Shown here: in pieces, positions 10,762 through 20,110 of the stretch
Layout of the letters: each line of letters begins with the position of its first letter
How positions within the stretch are numbered: the first letter of the stretch is position 1
Source: Gymnopus androsaceus JB14
Taxonomy: Eukaryota > Basidiomycota > Agaricomycetes > Agaricales > Omphalotaceae
DNA length: 64,000 bases
Assembly: GCA_009733575.1 (NCBI GenBank)
Contig: ML769675.1
Span: 1 to 64,000 of the forward strand
Direction of reading: 5' to 3'
The notes under the pieces: model-generated
Databases searched by the model: none
Seen by the model: the letters and a program-made list of their open reading frames with translations, nothing else
Told to the model about the DNA's origin: nothing
Made by a program: the position numbers and the translations under genes

Positions 10762-13700
10762 CAGTGCCCGCAGGCACTTCCCATCACCCGGCTAACCGAG
10801 AAAAGTTTGAAATCTTGGAAATTTTTTAGAGCATGTATATAACATTGTATTATTCTCGAATAGTGTCTAAAAGACTTATATTAAACCTATCTACATGGCT
10901 TGTGCTTTGCTAAGCCTGTGCTTGACTTTTAGTTTTTGGACCATCGGCTGAAAATGAACCTGCTTAGTCATCGCCTAATTAAGAAGGTGCCTTCCATAAA
11001 CGGACATACCTCCGGAACTTCACATGGAGAGGATTCGGGGTCAACTCGGATTGTTGCAGGTATGCGGCGATGGCTAGTATACTTTTTGACTGCATACTCA
11101 GCCTGTCTAACATTGAGGCCATGTCTGGTAATGATTAGCAGCATTTGGTAGAGACTGAAAATCACCTACTTGTACGCATCCATGTATCGATAACAATGTA
11201 GAAAGTAGCGGTGAATGGTTGTGACTGATATTCTGTCAAGCCCTTTGGGAACAAGCTCCTTTCCCTTGGCAAAGGATCCATCAGTCTCTTCACGGAAGTC
11301 TGCGGACATAATACAAGCTGTTAGAAAATAAGAGGCTAGAGCACAAAACATTACACATACTACGCTTCATGTTACCCCAAACTAATTCGATAGGATTAAG
11401 CTCACAGTGAAATTTTGGGAGGAAGAAACATTTATGTCCAGCTTCCTCAATTATAATTTGCAGAAGCGGCTTCTCTTCCTTGAAATCAGTTTGCAGTTCG
11501 AGAACACGACGCATGCAGCAATCCTTGGAACGGTAGAAATCATCAGAATCATCATTGTCCTCTTGGGACTCATCAATATCCGGTCCTTCCATCTCTTCCC
11601 GCCGTGCCTTTGCCTCCTTTGCTGCCTTATCCTTTGCCTCCTGGGATTTTTTACACTCTTTGCATACACCCACTACCCGGCCCTTCTTCTCCATTTCCTC
11701 AAGAAGACCTCGTTCTCTAAGAACTCTCTCCATACCCTTTGGCTTACCAGCAAGCGGAACTCCCTTCTCATCTTTTTCCTCCGAATCATCAGGAAAAACC
11801 ATCGCCTGTTTCTGACCTGCAAACGGGCCTGAAGGAATGATGGTATCATGCATTTTGGGCTGTTGACCACCTGAACCACGATTCATCTTGTTGGCACGTA
11901 AAGAATCTTCTGCAAAAGATTCATGAGCAGAGGAGCAATCGAAAATCCAGACTCCAACGTCATTCGGAAACTTGACATCAAAGATCTGAATGGCATCTTT
12001 AACCTAAAAACCAAATTATTATTCTGAACTAAAATGGAACCAGCTCGAGTACATACCTGTGCAATGAGCTGCTTCATATCCCACCAAGGATTGTGGTTGG
12101 CACCGGGATAAATTATCTTACGTGCCTCAAATTGCCTGATCTGATATGATGTACCAGGAGGAGGAGGAGGAGGGACCCAGCCATCTGGTCGTTGCTGAGT
12201 GCCGTGACCTTCACCTGGTGTTTTCTTCTTTCTCCCTTTCCCCTTTCCAGTCTGATTAACTGTTGAATCAGTAGCAGGTGCTGATGACAGGTTCAAGCTG
12301 GGTGGAAGTGGCTCCTTCGGGAGTTTCTTCTGTGCTGCAATTTCCTCATCAGAAAGCTTCAGGTATCCGGATCCTTCTAGAACGAAATCAGAGGTGTGAA
12401 TAGGTCGTCCTCGAGTCTTATCTCGGAGTGGCTGAGCCCCTTCTTCTTTCCACTCATACAAACACTGGTCGTTTGCACTGGTGCAGCATTCATCCTGGCA
12501 AACAACACGATGAGCCTTCACACCTGGTGGCAGCTTTGGGGGTGTTTCAATTTCCAATTGGTCGCCGCTATAAGTGTAGCAGTATCTGGAGGACAGTCAG
12601 TACAGGATAAAGTGCGATAATATGCAGATAGGAAATAGACTAACGGAAAGATTTCCTCTTCAAATATCTTGATAAACTTGTTGCGATAAGCAACAACGTC
12701 TTCACGTTCATGGCCGTCAACATAAACTCCCTTCATCACCTTTGTTAAATTGAACCCGACTTTGCTGAGCCAATTGAATGCGGTCCTTTCACTGAGCTCG
12801 GACTGAATGCCAAGTTTTGGAAATAGAAAGCGGTTGACATATCGAACAAGTTTTGCAGGTCGTAACTGTACAAGTACATGAGACGAGAGGTGAACGAAAG
12901 AAATCTTCACTTACACGTCCTTTGAATCCGCCATCCTCTTCTTCAACCTGTCTCCGAGCAAACTTCAGAACACTTTCTCGGATGTCATGATGATTCAATA
13001 GCGAGGCATGAGCAGCACCTTGACCTTGCTTCGTCTCAAGAATTTGGCCTGTCTTCAATAAATGATTTGCTTCGTCTCGAAGACGGCGAGCATAATACGG
13101 CCCCTTTCCAAAGCATTTTGCTACTTTCTCACTCGCAGTCTGAGATGGGCGAAGGTACCGAGATGGTATTTTCTTGTGCATGATGGCTCGATAACGAGGA
13201 GCTGCAGCAATGATCTTCTTCTTCTCTTTCTGGAGCTTCTGTTGTAGCTCAAAACGAGCCACAGCGTATCGACGGAGTGCTTCGAGCTCAATGACCTTCG
13301 ATGGAGCAGAAGAATCTGCCAACATGACTTTCTTTGTTCGCAACCACTTCACATGCTGGTTAATGAGCCTTTCCAGCTCTTTGAACACACTCTGAGGAGT
13401 CGAGTGTTCATCAGAGTCCTCACTGTCATCTTCACCACTCTCATCGCTATTATCCACTGGAGATTGAGCAGCGGATGATGCAGCTGCATCATGAACAGAC
13501 ACATCAAGTCCTTCGATGGATGAATGAGCAGAAAACGAGTCCGCGGCATTGTTGACAGGCTCGATGGGCAGATGAGCAAACGACGGAGTGTCAGAATCAC
13601 CAGATATGGTACTCATGTTATCAGGATGCAGGGAATGTGTAACTTCGAATCCAAGGAACGATCTTCTGCGGATATTGCTCGAAAACTCCTCAGGATCAGA

Positions 13701-14804
13701 CATTTGTTGGGTGAAATCGTCCATTTCTGCATCTAGAGTAACCGGGGAAGGAACTTCGCCTACTTCATCACTACTCTTTACTATCTCCTTGTCTGGTACC
13801 GAGAGCGCTTCTGATTCCTCTAAATTGACATCAATGACATCGCTCGAAACTTGTGGCTGGGATAATGTACGTGCGGGTACCGGGTCTTCAATTCGCTGTT
13901 TTTTAGCAGGAGGATTCTACACATGGAATGAGTAATGAGATAAGCAAAAATGGAATTATTTTTTGCTTACTTGGAGAAAACTAGCTAAAGGTCTTGTGTG
14001 CGAGACGGCTGCGCTGCTCCTTCGGGCTTTCTTGGTCAATAAAAGTCGGTTACGGCGCTGAGTGCTCTTGCTTGCTTGTCCTGGTGCACGCTCTGGGTGC
14101 ATCAAGTCAGCATTTTCGCGTGCATGCTTACGATTTTCGAGAGCCTGCATGTACATTGAAATTAGTGAATAAGAAATAAAGTGAAAAACAGTCAACGCGC
14201 TGTTGTTAGGTCCTTCTTCACAGTTTCCAGCCGCTTCAGTGGTTCTTTTATCTGTTGTTGTTCTTTCGGAGGTTCTAGAATTAGCTGAGATGTCAATAAC
14301 GAGTCAAAATGATTAATGTAAATCACTAACCAGCCATTGGGGCAAATGAAACATATGTATTTGGGCCTTGAGTAGCAACATATGGCAGAGATTGCAGTTT
14401 TGGTGAAATGAATGTTCGCGGGATGTTTTCGAAGGAGTTGCGTGTCAGCTGGACATATGTCGGATCAGCAGCGATAGGTGCAGCTTCTTGGGGAGAGATG
14501 ATGCCGTGCTTTTGATCTTCACGCTCTTTGGCACCAGCAGCATGCTTGTTTCTGCGGCCCATCCTTGAAATGTAAAAAGCAAAAAGAGGTCGCGGATCAC
14601 GCGTACAGCAGGCAAAAAGTTGCGAAAATCTGGCCGTCCAAAAATGAACACCGTGGGAACTTATTTCTTAATGTGGAACAACTTTCTTTCTCGATGTAAA
14701 TCACATTCTTTTGGCAGGTTTCCCTCCAAATCTATTTTTATTATAATTTTAGTGGTTTTTTACCACTCAAAGTCGACCTGTTGGATAAGTGCCTGCGGGC
14801 ACTG
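10762..14804 (-). mobile_element. 4,043-bp TA-flanked DNA transposon, apparently intact
   Basis: The termini are perfect 18-bp inverted repeats, CAGTGCCCGCAGGCACTT at 10762-10779 and its exact complement at 14787-14804. TA flanks both sides (10760-10761, 14805-14806). The only gene inside is a multi-exon DDE transposase on the minus strand with no visible stops or frameshifts. Perfect ends and an open gene point to a recent insertion into the older Tc1-like element. Known: TA duplication is the hallmark of the IS630/Tc1/mariner superfamily. Confidence 0.85.
10968..14562 (-). CDS. DDE transposase of the 'KFHCELNPIE' family
   Basis: Seen: ATG 14562 (MGRRNKHAAGAKERED), then exons through a Lys/Ser-rich N-terminus, a basic helical segment (VIELEALRRYAVARFELQQ) and the catalytic region. 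The three acidic blocks are VYVDGHEREDVVAYR, VWIFDCSSAHESFA and FLPKFHCELNPIELVWG. The tail (EYAVKKYTSHRRIP) ends at 10968. Introns have GT-AG ends, and phases agree at every junction I checked. Known: this protein type, with a variable insert between the second and third blocks (KGMERVLRERGL, VCKECKKSQ), is common in agaricomycetes as a 'DDE superfamily endonuclease'. It should cut and rejoin its own transposon ends in the nucleus. Alternative starts just upstream or a missed small exon are possible. Confidence 0.75.
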
Positions 14805-14905
14805 TAGAATATTGTTACATAGTACTTGGAATCAAAGTTATTTCTTGTAATATTGAATGATTGCAAAGGGCTTCGTTAAAGACAGACGTGTATAACTGTT
14901 GTAAA

Positions 14906-16075
14906 CTAAAGATATCTGGAATCCCTGAACCATCCTTCTGCCTTTTCTGGGGTTACCATCTCATATACAGCCCTCCAAAACATTGTATAAGGGTCACAAC
15001 CAGCATGACCGTCAAGCTCCATATGGGTGTAGTCGCGATTGTCTCGAATCCAGGCTTTGATGGCAGAAATCCCTTCCTCAATAGGATCAAGGTCAGGCAA
15101 GTAAGGTGGGAGATATTCGAGTCGCATGCCTCTAATAGTAGATAATCAGAATTCAAGTTGGTGAAGATGTCAAGCACTGACCAATTCTCAATCATAGGAC
15201 GAAGTTCTTCAGACTTGTGGATACTGGCATTGTCCATGACAATGACCGAATTCTTCTGTGGAAAAGGATTCATGATGTCCAATAGTCCATCAATGAAGGC
15301 ATTGAAGGAAGCGCCAGTGTATGACTGTTCTTGTACATCTGAATGAAGAATACCATCAAGTGACAGCGCTGGCAACATTGAGTATCTAAGTAGTAGGTCA
15401 GTATTTAAAAGCTCTTGAGCTATGAATCATGCACCGTTTTCCTCGCACAAAATAGTCGTGTCTTCGAGCCCTTGTTCCAATGGGTGACCAAGTGTACCTT
15501 CTCTTCGTTGTGTTGTGGTTATTTGCAGCCTCGTTGACAAAAACTGACTGATCTGCACAATAGTTTCGGCCAATTCTGATCAGGTATGTTGCCCTCAGTT
15601 CTTCATTTTGTTCAAGTGCAGGTTGGGTTACCTGTAGTCCATTAGCATTGTAAAGATACTACAAGCAATATCAACATACAATTTTCCTTGTAAATCCTTG
15701 TCTTTTGAGGGACCGCTCAATACAACCTTCTGAAACTGCAACTCTGCGAGCTTCAAAAAGCATCTCTCGAAGCTCTCAAAGATATAGATCTGGTGTGCGC
15801 TCAATACAGCTCTCGAGGTACTACTTGAGATATTAGGATAGTTCTCTCAATGCAAATTAGTGACTTACAGCCAAGTCCAGAGAGCTAAGCTTCCTCGGCC
15901 TACCACCATTTAGGTCTTTTGTGACTTTCCCGGTTCTTAGCACATTCGCCTTCACTCTGCTGACTGTTGATTGGGAAACGTGAAGTTTGCGAGCTGTAGT
16001 GACTTGGTTTTCGGTCAGCGAAAGAGTGAAGGTTTTGTTTTTCGCAGCTGGATGGATGTAGTGAAAATTGCCCAT
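14906..16075 (-). pseudogene. Tc1/mariner-type transposase, degraded
   Basis: Seen: ATG 16075 opens a helix-turn-helix segment (LTENQVTTARKLHVSQSTVSR, then GGRPRKLS). Later exons give RTPDLYL*ELREMLFEARR, VFVNEAANNHN, then RRHDYFVRGKR, SVIVMDNASIHKSEEL and EYLPPYLPDLDPIEEG, ending at 14906. Known: in this family (DDE_3-like) the first acidic residue sits in an FVDE(S/A) motif, the second in MDN, the third in NPIE-like sequence. Here the first block reads VNEA, so the first catalytic Asp is Asn, and at least one internal stop lies in the second exon. A second stop probably arises at the splice joint after IEN. This is the founder transposase of the 4062-16231 element and is probably dead. Confidence 0.75.
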
Positions 16076-16170
16076 AGCTAATCGTAGAGAGAGGACTCAA
16101 AGGCATCTGGCAGAGAAATTAACAATTTACAGGCGGCCGCGCCACGGTGGAGCAGTGGAGCAGTGGCATG

Positions 16171-16231
16171 TTTGGTTGTAAATAAAATCAGTAAGGAGAG
16201 TTTTGCCAAAAGTATGCTACTAATTGACAAT
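16171..16231 (-). repeat. Right terminal inverted repeat of inner Tc1-like element
   Basis: Inverted partner of 4062-4125; ends GCTACTAATTGACAAT. Confidence 0.8.
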
Positions 16232-16279
16232 TGGCTGAAATAATGATGATTATTAATTTATATGTTTGCGCTTATTTTG

Positions 16280-16400
16280 ATAGGCAGCAACCCCGAGCCC
16301 TAACCCCAACCCCTAACCGCTAACCAAACATGTTTGGCAATGCCGGACTAGCTCTCTAATGTTAGGGTTCACCCTTCAGACAAACCCTAACGGCATTGCT
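16280..16400. repeat. Foldback segment with CCCTAA/TTAGGG motifs
   Basis: CCCTAACC-type hexamers near 16298-16325 are followed by GTTAGGGTT (about 16360) facing AACCCTAAC (about 16383). Outer arms GGCAATGCCG and CGGCATTGC also pair. It can fold into a hairpin. The hexamers match the usual fungal telomere unit, but there is no uninterrupted telomeric array. Confidence 0.5.
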
Positions 16401-16650
16401 TTGAAAGAAAAATAAAATATTCAAGTATCTTTGAGTACCTGTGAGGACTGAACACTCACCGCGAGGCATGCCCCGCTACCGGAATGATTGATCATGAATA
16501 CCACTCTGCCATAAGGTGTACATTATATGTGAATGTAATGTAAATTTATGAGTCTGCCTACGTACAATTATAAGCAACTTGTATTGGAAATGAGAGTTGC
16601 TAAGGAATGGGGACAGGTCGCAGTACAGCCATTGTAATGCAACAAGGTAC

Positions 16651-16708
16651 GGGGGATAATGTAATGCGGACAGACGGTAAATTACAGGGGCCAATGCATT
16701 AGGCCTAC
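16651..16708 (-). repeat. Right terminal inverted repeat of outer element
   Basis: Inverted partner of 3926-3978; followed by AT and then by resumed halogenase-like coding sequence. Confidence 0.7.
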
Positions 16709-16710
16709 AT

Positions 16711-17589
16711 TGACTATTGCCGTTCCTGCACCCTCTAATCGGTCCTCGTGTTGGTTTCCTCTGGACTATTGTTATCGGACATGCACTTGATAACTATTCT
16801 CTTCCTCGAGCAGCATTCGCAGTCGACTTGAAGGATTTTCCTGATTACGCCACACATTGGCTTTGGGGATCTCAGGTACGACCGCTAAGTTTGTCGAAAG
16901 CGTATCTTGTTCACCAATTTTTTCTCTCTCTTACAGGTAGATGACTGGATCAAGGTGGCAGAATACACCAAGAAGATGCTCATGCCGCTCAATCTCAACG
17001 AACCTGTTCCCCAGCACATTGTTGACGGCGTGATCAACTTCTCGGAGAAGGTCAAGGAAGAGGCTCTTGCTGCGGGAAAGTATCAAGGATTTCCTTTCCG
17101 CTATGAGGGAGAGCTGCGAAACTTTGGTCCAATGCTGGAATGGGACGAGAGGAAGTATCGTAGTCAAGATAGGTTCCACACTCAATGCAGGAAATGCCGC
17201 GCCTGGCTTCCTTCTCGGGGAGATTGGAGAAAATGTAGTAGCTGCGGTGTCATTCGTCCTCTAGAAGATTGCGAGGTCAGTTAGGCATTCTTTCGTCCAC
17301 TCATCTTTGACATATGTTCTTCCTCTGCTAGATTTTATGGAACGTTCCTCCAACTGAGTACGAGCTCAGCAAATTTGCCACGATCGCACCCAACCCTATG
17401 TCTGTCGGAACTGTCCTTGTGGAGTACCTCACAAACCGGGAGATGAACTGCAAATGCAATTCTATGCCCATGGAGAGAAACACGGGCAAGATGGAAAAGG
17501 AAATGTGTATGGAGAACGGCATGGCCAAAGCAATGTCGCTTATGTTCTTCTGTTCTTCTTTACTACAAAAAAACTATAATCCAATGTAA
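16711..17589 (+). pseudogene. Flavin-dependent halogenase-like monooxygenase, 3' part with zinc-ribbon-like tail
   Basis: Seen: the frame resumes as LPFLHPLIGPRVGFLWTIVIG to 16875, then exons 16937-17275 and 17332-17589, with phases agreeing at both introns. The second exon ends in CRKCRAWLPSRGDWRKCSSC, that is C-x2-C-x12-C-x2-C, with another Cys eight residues on. The last exon has NREMNCKCNSMPM. The 5' half stops just before this region at 3925. Known: paired CxxC knuckles of this spacing usually bind zinc. Inferred: the original protein was a flavoprotein with a C-terminal zinc ribbon. The frame does not rejoin cleanly across the insertion (a TGA sits in frame at 16711-16713). Bases inside these three exons are otherwise open, so this half decayed less than the 5' half. 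Confidence 0.7.
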
Positions 17590-18105
17590 ATTACTTTGTT
17601 GTGGGGTGTCGCAATCGAGTAGTTCAAGTACAAGATAATTCCAAGTACTGGCCTTAGCAGATGAACACGGAGTCGCCCAGTAGGATACCCTAGCGTAGCT
17701 GGCTTTGTCAACCCGCCAAAGGGAGACGTTAGATATATACGAGCGAAGCCGGACGTGGACGGTTGGGGTGAGGTGTTGGGGGCGCTCCTTTCGATCGGAC
17801 ATAGACGAGGCGGGCACAACTAACGCTACAGTTTTTTACAACTTTATAGCAGAAATTGGGTAGAGGCACTTTTCGTCGAAAATCTGGAGTCGGAAAGTAT
17901 CACGAAAACTTTATATTCACCTAATGGTTCCGTGTTGGTACGTCGTGAGGCCTTACATTGCAGTTCATACCATTCTTCGCGAACGAACTTCATTTTTCGA
18001 TTTGTAAGCCAGAAGTCAGAAGAATATGATACACTAAAGTCCAAATTCAAACACACTACCGAATACCATTACAAAGATCCCCACTCTCGAATAATACATT
18101 TTACT
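17590..18105. other. Intergenic, no gene recognised
   Basis: Convergent spacer between the halogenase-like remnant (plus) and the tannase gene (minus). Short frames show no conserved motif. Confidence 0.5.
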
Positions 18106-19924
18106 TTACTTGCACTTCCAACTCTCCATCTTATCCCCATCCCCCACACCATCATACACATTCCTCATCGGATACCTACAATGGCTCCTCCGACTCTTTA
18201 CCCCCAACGTCTTATCATCTTCAACATACTTTAATCCTATCAAATCCTCTGGCGGGATACCCTGTTCTACCCATCTGACCATCGCCATAAGCACATTTCC
18301 TTCCTCTCCTTCAGAATCCGGTTTTAGTCTCCTCATCTCTTCGTCCACCACTCCCCCCACCCCTGCCAAACTCTGTCCTATCGCCCATGCACCCGGGCCT
18401 CCCCGACAGTGGCCCATCCCACTAACGCGGAAAAAGCGATAAAACGAATCCATTTCCACAGGTGGGAGATTCATTGTCTGCGACACGTGCTGGTGGTATC
18501 GCTCAGAGTTGGACGAGGGGACGATACCGTCGGCTTGACCATGCCAGGTAAGGAGCTTGCCGGATTTGGATTTGAGGGAGGAGAGGTCGCCATTCCAGGT
18601 ATTAATGTTGAAGGGGTTTGCGGCTTGTGAGTAGGCAAAGTCGGTTAGGTTGAGGTTGGTGGTGTTAAAGTCGGGGTCATTGTATATGGCGTAGCGGAAC
18701 CATTCCTGAGCGAGTAAAGTAGAAAGGATCAGAATTGAGGATAGACGAAAGACGGAAGACACACATCAGTGTAAGTGAAAAGCTTGCCATTCAATGGTCT
18801 CATGTTTAAGCTTCCTGGTTGCATTCTCGGATACCACAATTCTCCTTCAGAGCCATAAAATGGACTGAATATCTTTCTGATAGCCTTCGCTTGTTCTCCC
18901 GATAGACACGTCGATCTATCTTTCGCATGGGATGGACAAATCAACCTTTCGGGCTTGTAATCACATAAATTCGGATCCTCCAAAATTCCATCCTTCACTC
19001 CGTCAATCGTATCGCATTGGTCCAGAATGTCTGGATGGACAAAGTCAGCCCATTGTTCAGGGGATACAAAGGACGGGGAGCCGGGTGGACCGGTGATCTG
19101 GTGGAGGTATCCCTGCCAGGATATAATGGCGTTGAAAGCAGTTGCAGGAGCACCAGCGATGATTCCGTCAAAGTGTTCTGGAAAGTCCTGAGCGGCTTTA
19201 AGTCCTTGACGACCACCAGTAGAGCATCCCATGTAGTACGACTTCGCATGGGGGACACTGTAGAATTGCTTCGATATTGTTTTACCAATGCTAACGCCAG
19301 TAAGTACACTTTGAACCAGTAGTCAGCACAATCGCATGAAACGGGTGGAGTCGGTACATACGAACGATACGCGAAATCTTCAACAACCTCTGGATTATTC
19401 AGAAATGCCTCTCCGCTAGTACCATTATGCCCATTATTTGTTCCAACAGTAGCGAATCCGAGTGCTGAACCATACGCCATGTCTTCATACTGAATGCCTG
19501 CAAATGAGCTCAGTTAGATGCAACAAAGAAAGCTATCCCAACGCACAACCAGACAATCCTCCATTCCCCGTGCTCAAGAATCGTCCAGTCCATTTCCTCG
19601 GAAGCCAAGCTTCCATGTTAACACCAGAATTGTTCGAAGTCGAGACATAAAGCGCAATTCGACAAGTATCTTCAAAGACAACTTGTGATGGTCGATTGCA
19701 GCTGGATGGTTCTCGGGAAACTCTACAGTCGATCCTGCTAAAACGAGGTCGGAGAAGTATATTGTGCCATTTGGAATAATGGACTCGAGCTGAGAAGCAA
19801 TAGACGAGCATGACTCATTGAACTCGACGCTGGATTTAGTGATTCCCTGAGCGATGGATGTAGCATGAAGGCCAGAGACTAGAGCTTTGATGATTCCCGT
19901 ACCGCCTAATTTGAAGCGGGACAT
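18106..19924 (-). CDS. Secreted tannase/feruloyl esterase family protein, one frameshift
   Basis: Known: this family (tannase, PF07519) hydrolyses galloyl or feruloyl esters outside the cell with a Ser-Asp-His triad. Seen: start MSRFKLGGTGIIKALVSG at 19924 with a plausible signal peptide; exons 19550-19924, 19362-19497, 18765-19308 and 18106-18705. The serine lies in MGCSTGGRQGLK, the aspartate in GQADGIVPSSNS, the histidine in SGMGHCRGGPGAW; the Cys beside Ser and the Cys after His form the family's disulfide. Odd: around 19699-19708 the frame changes from EFPENHP to SCNRPSQVVFEDT with no intron signal. The exon sum is one base short of a multiple of three, so one base seems lost. Either a sequencing error or a recent null allele. 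The protein would be about 551 residues if repaired. Confidence 0.8.
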
Positions 19925-20074
19925 TGCTTCAGTGACGGAATTGAATACATCGTTCATGTTTTCTGCTTCTACACAGTTATTAATGAGGATTTAACGAAAA
20001 TTTGGAAATTACCTGTATCACGGTGATGGTTTGAGACAAAATTATGGCCGCGCGGAAGCAGATCATTCGCATTA

Positions 20075-20084
20075 ATTTATATAT
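20075..20084 (-). promoter_or_regulatory. TATA box upstream of the tannase gene
   Basis: Minus-strand TATATAAAT, about 150 nt upstream of ATG 19924. The spacing leaves room for a 5' UTR that may contain a short intron (GTAATT donor near 20018, TAG acceptor near 19974). Confidence 0.5.
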
Positions 20085-20110
20085 AGTACAGCATAGGATA
20101 CACATTATGA

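Larger units (their letters stand above)
4062..16231. mobile_element. Inner Tc1/mariner-like element, enlarged by nested insertions and extra genes
   Basis: Inverted repeats at 4062-4125 and 16171-16231 match almost perfectly over about 55-60 bp; the shared core TTTTGGCAAAACTCTCC lies in both. Similarity may extend a few bases outward (CAGCC at 4055). A Tc1/mariner-type transposase gene starts 156 bp inside the right end, the expected arrangement. The interior is about 12 kb rather than the usual 1.5-2 kb. It holds a 4,043-bp TA-flanked transposon, two MITEs, tandem repeats and at least one spliced accessory gene. Whether the extra DNA arrived by capture or by repeated insertion cannot be settled here. 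Confidence 0.7.
3926..16708. mobile_element. Outer composite insertion (12.8 kb) splitting the halogenase-like gene
   Basis: Seen: 3926-3978 and the reverse complement of 16651-16708 match over most of their length with small gaps; both begin GTA(A/G)GCCTAATG and end in ATTATCCCCC. AT flanks both ends (3924-3925, 16709-16710), a possible 2-bp target duplication. Coding sequence of one protein family lies on both sides. Inferred: a DNA transposon or MITE-like element inserted in a coding exon and was later enlarged by nested insertions. No transposase can be assigned to these outermost repeats, so the outer element may be non-autonomous. Confidence 0.7.

Noticed and set aside
11407..11832. Long plus-strand frames opposite the DDE transposase (for example 141 codons)
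   Set aside because: Antisense shadow of the transposase exon; no motif of its own.
16290..16330. CCCTAA hexamers considered as a telomere
   Set aside because: The units are degenerate and few, and single-copy coding DNA continues on both sides.
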